Of a stretch of 64,000 nt of DNA, positions 31,101 to 46,100 are shown piece after piece. The position numbers and the translations under genes are program-made. Source of the stretch: Siphonodentalium dalli (lineage: Eukaryota; Mollusca; Scaphopoda; Gadilida; Siphonodentaliidae). The stretch covers positions 50,504,911-50,568,910 of the forward strand of contig CP136066.1 in NCBI GenBank assembly GCA_032622095.1. Direction: 5' to 3'. A model generated the notes under the pieces. That model searched no databases, was not told the DNA's origin, and worked only from the letters and a program-made list of their open reading frames with translations. How positions within the stretch are numbered: position 1 is the stretch's first letter; each line of letters opens with the position of its first letter.

Positions 31101-34100
31101 CAATTTGATGGAGAATGTATTGGGAATTTGCCTAAAATAGGAATTATGGCAGAATCAACGGAATTTACAATAAATGTAAAACGTGTAATCACTGTCGACA
31201 AGAACTATTCTGTTGGGTCGTGTGAGGGATCAAATTGTCATTGCTAGGATTTGGGACTTCATCCCCTCGATGATGGGGAAATATCATGTGATATGCGCCT
31301 TCCAATAATATTTTATGGAATTAGTTGTACATAAAGATAATTTGGTGGAGTTTTTCTTGGTGTATTAGGCCAGATAAACTATCGGGTTTGTTTCTCATGG
31401 AATGCCTCATTCTTAAAAATAACTGGGCCCAAGCCTGTCATTTGCAGAATGAGGACCCCAGAGGGTGAATTTAGTGATCACTAAATTTACCCTCTGGGAA
31501 CATCATTCTGCTTAGGCCTCATCTTCTCTGGAAAGTTTCTTTATTATAAAATTTCTATAGAAACTTCTTTACTTAGATTCTATTTCTTTTTTAGTTTAGT
31601 TTCTCCAATTCCCCAAATTGGCAGACACATTGCATAGTCTAGGTTCCCAATGGGTGTACATCACAATATTCACTATTTGGGAACTTCAATCTGAGTCTAT
31701 GTCTCTCATAGTACATGTAGATGAGGCCATGCAGAATGAGGTCCCCAGAGGGTGAATTTGGTGATGCTAGCCCGCTGTGCAGGATAGCATCACTAAATTC
31801 ACCCTCTGGGGACTTCATTCTGCAAATGACCGGCACATTAAACTCAGGATTGCCTGGGCTCCTAACATATTTATGATTTGCCATAAATATATAAATAATT
31901 AACCCTTTCGTGACGGGAGCTCCGCTGGTGCAGCATTAAAGATCCTGTGCAAGTACATTCTGTTATATATGTATATAAGGGTATGCATTGGCTTACAAGG
32001 TCAAGGTAGATATTAGACCAATGTATTCTTTTATATATGCGAGGCTCCCTGTGGGAGACTCGCATATATACGAGAATGCATTGGCACAGGGTTTTTGCAA
32101 AATTTCAGAAAGCTCCAGTCATGGAAGGGATAAATACCGTCCCTTTCCAAGTGCAATGCTACAACCCTGTTGAATAAAGCTTGATGGCCAGTCTAATTTA
32201 GATGTCGATCAAATTTCACGGATGAAGTTTCGGTGTCATCTTGAATAGTACAGTACAAATACTGTATCCACATAACTTTTATTACAAATCTGTGAATTTA
32301 ATGGTAAATTTGATGGCCAGCAATCCTAATGCAGTATATTGCTCATATCTATAGTGTCCTTTGCTGAAGAAGGGAGTCCAATAAATATCTTAGATATATA
32401 TACCAGCCAACTCACAAAAACTATTTCACATAAATAATAAATACAAATATATGCCTACATCATCACTTTGAAAAAAAAATTCCATCAGAAATTAAATATT
32501 TTTTTTATTATCTGGTATTATGGGGTGACCTGGGCAGATTATTCTTTCGATGAAGGGGAAATATTGGTGCTAAATTTTTGCCATAATTTTAATCACCAAA
32601 AATCATACATTTGACACTTTTTGTGTGTTCTGTGGTGATGTATTATCTACATTTAATAGTGTAGTGACATAAGTTATATGACATAATATATTGAATCAGA
32701 AATAGACTACCAGCACATTTTATAGGGGTTGATTTAATTTTGTTTAAATTTTATTATTGGAGCTTGGTCTTTTGAAAGTGCTTTAAAATTCTGTATTCAT
32801 TAATTTTTTTAGCATTTTGCCATTTCTTCATATATTCCAATACTTCTAACTGAAAAGTGCCCCTTTATGGAAGTTTTGCCTTGCCTTTAGTTGTTTCTGG
32901 TACTCCTGGTGCACAAAATTCATCATAGATGATGTCAGTCTATCTGGTCATTAACCGGGAACATATCAAATGTCTTCACTACACTGAGTCATTAATCGGG
33001 AAGATATCAAGTGTCTCCACCCAGATTCACGGCTACTGTTGGATGAAATAAGATCAGCCACATATTTCAGCGAACAAATTTACAACATAAGAGATAAATA
33101 CTTCCCAGTTTGGGAACTACAATAGGAAGCATTGTAGCCTCTAACATAAAGGGTGTGGGTGGGTAGTGTACTACCCACTGATAGTATCATCAATATGCAT
33201 AGTTTGAATTGCTTTTTAGGCCTTACTAATTCTATTATTTGGTTTTCGGATAATTATTGAGGTTCAACTCAGCGTGTTGAAATGAAATAGAAATAAATTC
33301 TGGATTTAGAATTATTTTTCAAAGTGAGAAAGTGAATATGTGTCTGAGAAAAAAACTTTCTGGAAATTTTACATTTGATATGTTCAAAAGAAAAGAAAAA
33401 AACTTTCTAATAATGCAATTATAAATTTTATACTACACATATGTTATGTAAAGGCTTCTAAGGCCAAATAAAAACATGTGTGTTACCGACCCTACCATAA
33501 TTAAACCACCTACCAAATCTTTTTTTTTTATTCTTAAGAAAATCTGTAAAATTTAATTAGTGTTACCTTTTTTCATAAAAGTTACTTTTAAAGCTTACCT
33601 GCCGACCCTTTCTGACTCGTAACCCCAATAATGCGATTAATCATCTTTGGTCTAAAGAAAATGTGTCTAGTGTTATCTAGATCACTGAAGTTAGATATTT
33701 TATACCACATTTAAACTTGTTATATTTTAAAATCAGTATAGTTTGGCTGATAATTATATATATATAGAGAGTAATCACTTGATTGAACTGGTGACGTGAA
33801 ATAATTCATGAGAAACAGAGTGATTATTCTGTTTATTATATTCCGCTATAGACATCTGATTGACCAGAATTCCGAATAATACTACCTTTATACCCAAGAC
33901 ACATAAATTTCAATACCGCATATGAATACATAACGTGCTAATTAAAGCAACATAATTCACTAGTAAAATTATCGTTTATCATTGAGAAATCAATGTAAAG
34001 CACACATCGGAATGTAATAAATAACTGTATTTGTTTATTGATACACATTCCATAAGGGAGCCCCATGAATTCAAGGTTTTAAATTTTGCACTTTGTTTTC

Positions 34101-37100
34101 AATTTCTTTGAGTTGGTCAGACTGTAAACCAAACAATAAAATAGGTTGCCTTATCATTGTGCTTGTATTCCTATGCTTCACGGTTGATGAACAACACTCG
34201 ACCATAAAGCACAAATAGAAATACTTATGTTCGTTTAATAATGTATTTCCTGAGTAACCATTTGATGTAACCTGCCTTTAGTTGTCTATCTGATAACTCA
34301 TTTCATTGAATCTGTTCAAACCTTGCTATTAATTATGAGAATATTTTAAGAGAAAATTTAATTTTCTAGTGATCAACTACTTGTATTCTAAATCGTCTTT
34401 AACCCTTTCTTTACTAAATACTTAACAAACCTGATTTTATTGTGCCTGTCATTTGCAGAATGAGGTCCCCAGAGGGTGAATTTAGTGACGGCATCCTGCA
34501 TGGCGAACTAGCATCATTAAATTCACCCTCTGGGAACCTCCTTCTGCATGGCCTCATCTGCTATCGCAAGATATAGACTCAGATTGAAGTTCTCAAATTG
34601 TGAATATTGTGATGTACACCCATTGGGCACCTCGATTATGTAATGTGTTGTCTGCCAATTTGGGTATATAGAGAAACTAAACAACAAAAGAAATAGAATC
34701 TATGTGAAGAAGTTTCTATAGAAATTTGATAATAAAGAAACCTTCCAGAGAAGATGATGCCTAATGCAGAATGAGGTCCCCAGAGGGTGAATTTAGTGAT
34801 GCTAGCTCACTATGTAGAATAGCGTCACTAAATTCACCCTCGGGGGACCTCATTCTGTAAATGACAGGCACACTAAACTCAGGCATGATACTCATTAATC
34901 AATACTTCCCTTCAGATAATAAGTTCAACAAATGGCATTTGCTAAAAATTATTATCTGAACATTTACCACCATTGCGCTATGCGGGGTAGCATCACTAAA
35001 TTCACCCTCTGGGGACCTCATTCTGCAAATGTCAGACACACTATTCCCTGGCTTAAATGTGTGGGAATTTAAAGGTGTGGCTATTCTGTCCAGCAGTCGA
35101 CATCCGTCTGTCCGGGCATATATATATCTCAGTCATGGGTTATCAGATCTTAATTAATTTTGGTATGGAGATTCGTCATCAGGACTATGACGTTCACATT
35201 TTCCGTTCTAAATTTTTTCTTCTTCGGTTGATTACTCTTCATCACATGAAAATATTGGTTAATTCATGCACTGAGAGCTTTCCGATGAATGGCAACAAGC
35301 CATATTTCCGACTAAATCCTTAAAAGTTACCCATAATTCTGCTGTGGTTAAGGAGTCGATTATTTAGGGCATTACTGTTTGCCAGACCATCCGCAGGCTA
35401 TCAGACTATGTCATATTGATATCTTTGCACACCTAATTTATTCTCTTTTTCAATTTAGGACCTTTTGGAATACAAGAAGAAACATAGACATTTGAAAGTG
35501 AGGACGATGGATGGTTCTGTGAAGACGCTGCAAGTCGACGACAGTCATACTATTGGACAGCTTATGGTTACGATCTGCACAAGAATATGTAAGTACTTAA
35601 CCCTTCCATAACTGAAGCTTCCTGAAATTTTGGCAAGACATTAACTCATTCGTTATCACTCTGCTCTAGTCATGGAAGAGTAAATTTTATCAAAGTGTCA
35701 TCTTTTTGCGTTTCCCATATAGCATACAGGCAAAACAGGAAACAGTCAAGCCTTGAAATATTGTGTCTGTCATTTGCAGAATGAGGTCCCCAGAGGGTGA
35801 ATTTAGTGATGCTACCCCGCATAGCAGGCTAGCGTCACTAAATAAACCCTCTGGGGACCTCATTCTGCTGAGGTTTACTAATAAGGTTGTATCAATCCTT
35901 ATTAAAGGTATCCAAAACCATGAAGAATACTCACTAGTAAGAGATCTACCAGACGATGAGAAAGAAAAAACACTGACGCTGAAGAGGGATAAATCCATAG
36001 CTAAAGACCAAAAGAAACTAGAAGAAATGAAGAAAAAACTTCATACTGATGATGAATGTAAGTGTCAATCTCTTTTATTGTCTTGTGATAAATAGAGAAT
36101 TCATTGGCCTAACAACATTTACCTTTACCTTGTAACTTGTAAGCCAGTGCTTTCTCTTATATATGCGAGTCATAAACTAATTTAAATTAAAATTACCATC
36201 TTTACATCGTTCATTAAGCACTTGAGTGTATTTTGCACTAATCCATGGCTCAAATTCATTCATTTGTTGCATATATTCTGTTGTATATAGTGCCCCTTTA
36301 AGTAGATGGAATTTGATGTAATGGTTTGTTGTTACTTACAGTGGATTGGTTGGATCATTCAAAGACGTTGCGAGAACAAGGAGTCGAGTCAAACGAAACC
36401 CTCCTCCTCAGAAGGAAATTCTTCTTCTCTGACCAGAACGTTGATGCCAGAGACCCTGTACAATTAAACCTTCTATACGTGCAAGTAAGTTTGATTGATT
36501 TAGTCAAAATGATTGTGTTGTTTCGCAGACAATACTTGTTTCTTGAAGAAAATATAATCATTTCTGTTTGAAATAAGTTTAAAGATGGATTATCTCTTTA
36601 AATAACAAATTTTAAATAGTTGCGTGGGTATAAAATAATATATATGAACTGAAGACCTATGTCCGAAAAGCTTCATTCAATTAATATTGATTTTATTTCG
36701 AATATTAAATCGGGCCCATTTATGTTACTATTTTTAGAACCGATCATTCGGATGAGACCGTATTGCGATATAGAGCACTGGGCTGTTCCTATGGCTACGC
36801 AACGAATGTCAAATGTCACAGATTGGTTGTTTGTACTGTTTTGTTCCACAGATATAAGCGATAATGAGTATAATTGACGTTTATTTGTGACAAAATTGCA
36901 CAATATAATTTCTGGTCTCTGTTAACAGTAACCAATATTGTTCGTTCGCTGAACAAACACACCTTTTTAGACCAGAAAATATTCGAAATAAAATTAATAT
37001 TAATCGATAGAAGCATTTCCGGACAGGAGTCTTCGATTCAGATCTAATATTTTATACCCCGGTAACTATATAATACATGTTTACGAAGAGATAATCCACC

Positions 37101-40100
37101 TTTAACTGATTTTTATATGCCCATTTTGAAAAAAAAGGGACATATTATGTTATTGGTCCATCGGTATGTACACTTTTTTTTGTTTCCGGATGATAACATT
37201 AGTAAGTCTGAATGGACTGAAATTTGGTATGTGGCTTTACTAGCACATCATACAGGTCTAGATCAGATTTGGGTTCCGCCTCCAGATTTCAATGGAGTTA
37301 GTTAAGGCCATTTTTGTTTGAATTTGTACTTATGTTTCTGGATGATAACTTTAGTAAGACTGAACTGAATGAAATGAAATTTGGATTTGTTAGTTTACTA
37401 GCCCACAATACAGGTCAAGTTCAAATTTGGGTTCCGCCCACCAATTGGCACCTGAGTTATGGCCCATTGTTGAAATTACCACAGGCATATTTTGCCACGC
37501 CCTAGCGAAACTCTTGTTTTACATTTAAAACCTGAATGTTTTGCAATGACCCTCGCCTATTCTTTTATCTTGAAATTGATAAAAATCAATTCGCTTCTGA
37601 GACTGTCATCAGAAATAGAAATAAAACTCCCTTTCAGATATATTGCTTGTGAAACTATATATAGATTTTTGTGGCTTTACTGTTCTTGATTTTTGAAAAA
37701 TATGAAAATGGTTTCAGTGAGAGCATTCCGATGAGTGGCAACAAGCCATATTTCCGACTAAATCCTGAACAATTAAACATAATTCTGCTGTGGTTAAGGA
37801 GTCGATTATTTAGGACACTATTGTATGTATACTCAGGAGGTAATATTTTTGTCACATTTGTCACAACATTTTTGTCGCCGTACAGTTGGCGGGTGGATTG
37901 ACATTTATGTCGTTTACGGTAGTTAGGATAATATTATGTTATTCTAAGCTCATAAAAAAACATCTCCTAAGAGGAAACTGTTCATGTAGATGGATATTAG
38001 TTTTATTATTTATATTGATTCATGCTTTTATTAATGTTGGTTGTATACTCTGTTTGTTACAATAAGCGATGGCTACAATATTTGCAATAATATATTCACC
38101 CATGGATATGATGTCATATATGACTTACTCTAAAGGTTAAGAATATTGTACGATTGATATCTAAAACTAGTGTAAGCAGTGAATGTCTCTGTATTACAGT
38201 CCCGAGATGCCATAATAAATGGAGTGCACCCTGTATCCGAAAAGGAGGCGATCATGTTTAGCGGAATCCAGTGTCAGATACAGTTCGGAGACTTTGTGGA
38301 AAACAAGCATAAAGCAGGATTTCTCGAGTGAGTTATTTATTAGCAATAAGATTGAACCTATAAATAAAGGCATAACTAGTTTCTTATTTAATTTGTAAAT
38401 AACTGAAGCTTTTTCAACTGCTCAAACCTCGAGTACCATAGTTTCTGCAAATAGAATTTAAGTTGGGTCCAAACTGGCTCGTTCACAAACTCTTTCATGC
38501 TCGAATCCCCTAATATCCAACTCAACAGAGTGCGTTTATCCCCTCATTAGAAGGGTTCCCGGTCGATTTTCGAGGAAATCACACCAAAGTCCCATGAAAA
38601 TGGCTTTAACCCTTTGACTGCCAGGGGCCGATTTCATCGGCCCTAAACCTACAAAATAAGTCTGTTAAAGAATATAAGAATAAATTATTAAAATTGTAAA
38701 AAATTGTAAAAAAAAAAAAAATGTTAGGCCAATGCATTCTCTTATATATGCGAGGCGACCTATGGTCGACTCGCATATATAAGAGAATGCATTGGCACAT
38801 GGTATATGGGTTGATACAAAAATCGACCTGGCACTCAAAGGGTTAAAGACACTTATTTCAAAATACAACTTTTTTTGACAGCAGTTCCCCTTCCTTAGAC
38901 ATTATTCTTCAAAACTGACAGCTAAAAAATATGATAAAGTGAAACCAGTTTGAGAAAATCTAACCCCAAATCAAAAACCTGATTGATTTTTTTTAAATAT
39001 CAATCTCCCGTTTCAGCTAAGTTCTATTTCTGGACCACAGTAACATGCCATTTCTAGCATTTTCACAATGTCACGTGCTAGTGTACTCCAACAAACTGCA
39101 TAAATATACCTTGTGCAACTTGCCAAGAACAAATAGATGTTTTGGTAACTCTATGAAGAAATATTCAGAATTAATTGTTTTCACTAAGCTGATTTCTGTG
39201 TTAAAGTATCCATGAGCTTCTATTTTGAAAAAATATTTCACCATGATAGCTGTAATGCAATTAGTGCAAATCAGCTACTTTTCAGTTTCGCAGCCAACCA
39301 TATTTTCTCTTATTCTGATCTGTTGGTGTCTCTTGGTCATCATTAAAAACAGTCAGCTCTCAAATGGTCCGGAAACAATTAACTGTCATTTTTAGCTCAA
39401 CTTGACAAAATCTGATCGACAACAAACTCATATGGATCTTCGGGGTGACCTCCAGATGGGAGTCTCCTATTTTTACCGTTCCCGGACCACTGTGTTGTAT
39501 GTTGGAACAATGGTGCTGAAAGATTACTGGAAGACTGATCCTATATATTTAACCCTTTCATGACTGGAGCTTCCTGAAATTTGCGAAAACCCTGTGCCAA
39601 TGCATTCTGTTATATATGAGGAGCCTCACATATATAAGAGAATACATTGGCCTAACAATATTTACCTTGACCATGTAAGCCAGTGCATTCTCATATATAT
39701 GCAAGGCTCCCTATGGGAGACTAGCATATATAAGAGAATGCACTGGCACAGGATCCTTAATGCTGCACCAGCGCAGCTCCCATCATGAAAGGGTTAATAA
39801 TAGATTTTGTTTAGATAGTTCACCATTTAACTAAATCCATAAAGGCCTGCCTCCGTCAAGCCTGCAAACAGCGTGTCTGTCATTTGCAGAATGAGGTCCA
39901 CAGAGGGTGAATTTAGTGATGCTACCCCACATAGCAGGCTAGCATCACCAAATTCACCCTCTGGGGGACCTCATTCTGCTGAGGTGTAAGCAGAATGAGG
40001 TCCCAGAGAGTGAATTTGGTGATGCTAGCCCGCTATGCGGGGTAGCATCACTAAATTCACCCTCTGGGGACCTCATTCTGCAAATGACAGACACCCTGTT

Positions 40101-43100
40101 TCAAGGCTTGGTTATGACATTATTCCTTTATAAGAGCATTGTTTACTGAAATTAGTTTGATGATGAGTAACGTTATTCTTTTGCAGCTTGAAAGAGTTCC
40201 TGCCTAAAGAATATTTAAAAGTGAAAAATATTGAAAAGAAGATATTCGTTGTGAGTATTGCTATTGAAGTAATTTGAAGTAGCACTATCAGTTATTATTG
40301 TCTATTGGCTTCTAAAAAGAATACCTGCCATTTTGGTGCAAAACGTTTTATTACATTTTCGGTATATAGGGGTTCGATTACATAATTTCATCAGATAGCT
40401 TGTCAATATTTCAATTATTCATGCCATTTTTCGATGTTTATCAAGGAAATTTGTATTCTAAAATGTTGTATCTGTGTTCCAAACAGTTCAAACTTGGGTT
40501 TCCCCATGCCAATTTTCTCCAGAGTTATGGCCCTTTATTGGAATTACCACAGGCGTATTTTACTTGGTCCTGGAACAGCGAGAAATTAACTTCTTCCGAA
40601 AATATTATTTTTTGTCATTGGGGGTGTGGGGGGGGGGGGGGGGGTGGGGCTTGAGATATCCTGTTACACTGGTACTAAATTGTTGTTATTTGTAGATTTG
40701 TGGTATATATCAGAAATAATAATACTAGCGCTTGCATCAGTATATACTTGATTTGATCTATCACTGATTTGTGTGATGTTCTGAGTACAGTGAATACAAA
40801 TCATATTTTCTTTGCAGGAACATAAAAAGCATATTTCTGTGTCAGAAGTTGATGCTAAAGTAAAATATACTAAACAGTGCAGGTCATTGAAGACGTATGG
40901 TATCGCATTCTTCTTGGTGAAGGTAAGATTGAGATAATTTATTTTGTCTCTGAATTTGTCAATTTAGCAGATTTCATTGATTAGAGTGCCTTTGTTCTCC
41001 GAACAAGAGGTTCCCAGAGGGTGAATTTAGTGACGCTATCCTGCTTGGCGGGCTAGCATCAACAAATTCTCCCTCTGGGAACCTCATTCTGCTTAGGCCT
41101 CAACTGCTATGGGAGACCTAGGATCATATTGAAGTTCCCCAGTTGAAGTTGGTGGTGTTTACCTCGATTATGCATTTTATCTTATGCAAATTAGGGGATA
41201 TAGAATGGAAAAGTAACTAAAAACAATATTAATTTGAGGCTATAGATACTTCCCAGAAGATGAGGCCTAAGCAGAATGAGGTCCCCAGAGGGTGATTTTA
41301 GTGACTAGCCTGCCATGCGGGATAGCGTCACTAATTTCACCCACTGGGGGACCTCATTCTGTAAATGATAGAAACATTATTTGAATTCTCTGAAATGTCA
41401 ATTGACCAATCAAGGTCTCATAATCTTGTATGATTGGGACATGACCTTGATCCAAGAGACATTTCGCTAGTCAAAATGTTGTATCTGAAATTTTTAATTT
41501 GGGAACAAACTACATTTATTGAACTTAGCAGTCATCAATTATTCATAACTGGAAATCAGACATTGGTGCATCAGAACAACTGTATCTCAAAGTATCAAAT
41601 GGTGTATGATGTTCCACGATTGTGAGTGATAATAGCCTTTCAACTGAGTCAGTTTTATGGTTTTAGTGATATTCCCATTACATTTTTCCACTGGAAAATG
41701 GCAATAACATCATCGGCCCAGCACTAGATGTCATAACGTCATTAGCAGTGAAGAAGTTGTGTGTTGTCGTGTTGTATTGAGTAAACCATTATACAATCAT
41801 CTTTTTTCATTCCTTTAGGAAAAAATGAAGGGAAAGAACAAGCTGACGCCACGATTGCTAGGAATCACTAAAGAAAGTGTTGTCAGGGTCGACGAAAAGA
41901 CCAAGGAGGTAATACCAAATACACAAACAAATTTTATTGCAGGCACTGTCACTAACCATTCTAAAAAACCTCAACAGAAAACCGTTTCAACTTAAATTCT
42001 TTTGGTTATTATGTGTAAATACTTTTTGCCCCCCTTAACCCTACCCAACAAACCGGCCAAAAACGCCCAAATAAAGCTTCAACAGCCTTAAATATCTTCG
42101 GTCTGTCTCAATAACACCATACAAATATGGATATCATTGGAACCGGTTCATTGACCACATTGTGATAGTTACAGTTATACCCTGTGCCAATGCATTCTCT
42201 TATATATGCGAGTCGACCATAGGTCGCCTCGCATATATAAGAGAATGCATTGGCCTAAAAAAAATTCTTTTTTTACCATTTTTTCTTATAATATTTTCTA
42301 CATTCTTTGACAATTTGATCATTTTTAATATGGTCGACTCGCATATATAAGAGAATGCATTGGCACAGGGCCGTTCTGTTGGGTAAAGGGTTAAGTTTTT
42401 TTTTGGGGGACTATAATCTGTCCGTCCGTCCGTTGGGGTATCTGCTGCATCCGTCCCAAACAGTTTCCGGATGATATCTTAAGTAATAATTATTTGAATT
42501 AAACAATATTTTGTATGTCAGCAGGGGGCAGATGTCAAGTTTTGAATATGGATGCGGTCCGAGGACCTCCCTACCGCATTTAGAAGTTTGAACACATCAT
42601 GAACTGAAGCTCTATGCCGATTCTTAGAATTTGCTGATGATTTTGGTACATGAAAATGTAGGTCAAGTTTGAATTTGGTTTCGGTCTGTCTATTTTTATC
42701 GGAGTTATGGTTCTTGTCGACTTAAAATTTCCAATTATTTTGGTTTCCTGATAGTAACTTTAGTTATAGTTACCCGATTGATTTCATGTTTGGTTTACAG
42801 ATTACTCACATGAAATTACAGGTCCAGTTCAATTTGGTCCACCTATTGTTACCGGAGTTATGACCCTTGTTGACTTATTTTGGTTTCCGGGTGATAACTT
42901 CGTACACATAGAATTTACTGATTATTCTGGTGTCTAATCAAATGAAACTAGGTGTGTTAACAACATAGACACTTCAAAATAAAGTGTGATTCAATGTTTG
43001 TTTTCACAATAAAATATTTTTATTTCTACATAAGCTACCAGTCAAATAAAGCCACCTCATTCGAGGGGAACTGGGGCTCAGTGGCTTTTTATTATTTGTA

Positions 43101-46100
43101 AGTTTTTACAAGTCTTAATAGAAGTCTGACTCCTTTTTTTTCCAGATTTTTATGGATTTAAACCTAATGAATGTATTGTAATAATAGATAATGATGTGAT
43201 CATCAACTTTGTAATAAATTTCCCAATTATTTTAGATAACGAAGATGTGGCCTCTAACAACAGTAAGAAGATGGGCAGCCTCTCCCAACAGTTTTACTCT
43301 GGTATGTATAAATGTATATATTTATCACAAAACAGAGAGAAATCCATGTTCATTTGTTCATCCTAATTAGTTCATGCAAATAGGACAGAGCATAACAAAT
43401 CAGCACAACTATTCTTATAAAAGAAAAGGGAAAAGTTTTGCTTATAACAGTAAAAGTGTTTCTGTTCATATTATTTGTTGTCCATTAATAACCCCTTCCA
43501 TGACTGGAGCTTCCTGAAATTTTGTGAAAACCCTGTGTCCATGCATTCTCTTATATATGCAAGTATTCCATAGGGAGCCTCACATATATAAAAGAATACA
43601 TTGGCCGAACAATATTCACCTTGACAGCCAGTGCACCAGCGCAGCTCCCGTCATGAAAGGGTTAAAGAGATGTGGAACACTCTGCTGAGGTGATCGGATG
43701 GGAAAACAGAATAAAGTATTTAATTTCATAAAATTTATATGAAAGTTGATACACAGCATCATACTTACATATTCATTATATGCAGCGACCCCTACAGGAG
43801 GAATCATTGTTCGTTTATCAAAGAAAATTTGTCCCGAACTGAGATTGTGCGTAATTCAGCCATTGTGTTTGCCGATGATTGTGGTATCAGCGTGGTTAAA
43901 TTCTTGGTAATATTAGTTGAACGCTACATTATTTGAGTGGGAAAAGTGCCTGGTTACTCCCCAATCAGTTTGATTCACTGAAATAAGTACATAATATGTC
44001 TTTAGAGATATTGTATCTCTTCCAAGTAGAAAATAATCCATTTCCAAGCCATTAATGCTTTGTTTTGTTTCAGGATTTCGGTGACCATTCAGATAATTAT
44101 TATTCGGTACAAACAACAGAAGGGGAACAAATAGCGCAACTTATAGCAGGATACATAGACATCATACTCCGAAAAGTAAGTCATATGTGATCAGTTCTCA
44201 AAGTTTAGATTTTACAAATGGATTTTCTGAGAGTAAAAATTTGTTTTTATTTAAGAAATAAATGTAGTGGGTGTGTGTTATTGGGGGAAAAGGCGCTGTG
44301 GTCGTTAATTGTATGAACCGGAAAGCGGTTCTCAATAAATGTGCCCCCAAACGACCACGGGAGACTCAATAGGATGTTGACCAATCGCTGAACAGAATTT
44401 AGTGTAACATAGATGGGCTATGTAAATATATAGCACTTAATCCACCAATGGAGAAGATTGTACTGGGCCAACTAGGTACCCTTCTCACCTTTGTGTCATC
44501 AAAGTAATTATAGTACTCACATTCACATTAAATTGTCACTTTGAATTGCCAAAACCATCAAACTTTATACACCCTCCCACTGTTTGCTGAAATCAATAAT
44601 ATCCTGCTAACTAATCATCCAGGTATAGACTGTGTTATCAGCAATAATTTAGAATTTGTTATTGTCTCAGATGTTTTGAATAAAAATGGAAGTAAAATAT
44701 TCTTTTCTCTCCAGAAAAAAGCAAAAGATCATCTTGGGATAGATGGCGATGAAGAGTCTACCATGTATGAAGACAATGTGGAACCAGCAAAGTAAGAAAT
44801 AATTTTTTAATACATGCTCAAAAAATCGCCGTTAAATAAATTGCTGTATCCCACAGAATTTCAAAATCTTCGCGAAATCAATAGAGTTATCCTTTACTGT
44901 TAGAGTTATTGTTATAATATTGGGGAAATAAACGAAGAATGTGGGAACTATATTTCTCTATTCTGCGAATGGTGAAGTGAGCAGGCAGCGATCATCTGTT
45001 GGCTTTGGTACGTCGATTGAAGGTGATGGCATGTGAGAATATTATCATCGTAAATAACAAAATGATAATCATTTGTATTAATTGGTGCAGTTTACATATC
45101 ATAATTTATTTTCTAGAAAACAAATCTGAAAACGATGATAAATTTGATTTGTCTGTGAAAATTTTTGGTTTCCAACTGATAACTCCAGTTTGGATTATTT
45201 GATCTGAACCAAAGTTGGTATGTGTATTTCCCAGCTAAAAATACAAGCCAAGTTCAAATATGGATTGCGTTCAATTATTTTTACATGACTTACGTTTTTA
45301 CATTTTTACATTTTTTAACTTAGAAATTGACCAATTTCATAACATTTCGATTTCCGCCTGATAACTCCTGTTTGGATTATTTGATCTGAACCAAAGTTTG
45401 TATGTGTGGTTCCCAGCTAAAAATACAGACTATGTAGAATTTGGCCGCATTTTGGCATTGAAATTAGGGAGGGTATATCACTATTTTGCAGTAGTGCAAA
45501 TTGATATTGGCTAAAGGGCGTATTTTGGCATGCTGTAGCGATGCTCTTGTTATGTTGTTGTAACTGAAGGTCTGGAACCCTGAATGCATCTTTAATTGAT
45601 ATTTATTTAATTTTAGGGCAACAAGAATGCAGCATCTGGCAAACAAACCAAGCACATTCAGTCAAGCAAATGTTTCTATTCCTGGAATAATGCGTAACGG
45701 CGGCCAGGGCGAATCTCAAATTCATATAAATTCTATCAATGAAGCGAAGTTCGGAAAAGTTAGTAACCAGGCACATCCTGGGCATGCAGCTCCGCATGTA
45801 AGTCCCGCACATTAACTCCGCCCTCTGTCAACTGACATTATATCACTTCCAATGAATCAGTTATTCTGTAATTTGAAATTTTTGCAGAAAATATTAGTGC
45901 ATTTTTTATCAGAATATCCTATGTCTATTATTTCATTTGAAACTGATAATCCTATTAAATGCCCACTTAATTTTTGAATGCCCTGATCACATTATACACA
46001 GAAGAACCAAAAATAAATATATTCCACCAGAATACGGAACAGCTGTGGCCTAGGAGTGTCCATCAAGTGACAGAGATTATCAGATTCACCCCTAGTCTTC

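Noticed and set aside
35763-36095. 110-codon frame that starts in a G element and runs into talin exon 4
   Set aside because: Suggests exonisation of the MITE, but the frame before 35908 is hairpin sequence, and the acceptor at 35907 restores perfect collinearity with talin. The fused frame is coincidental.
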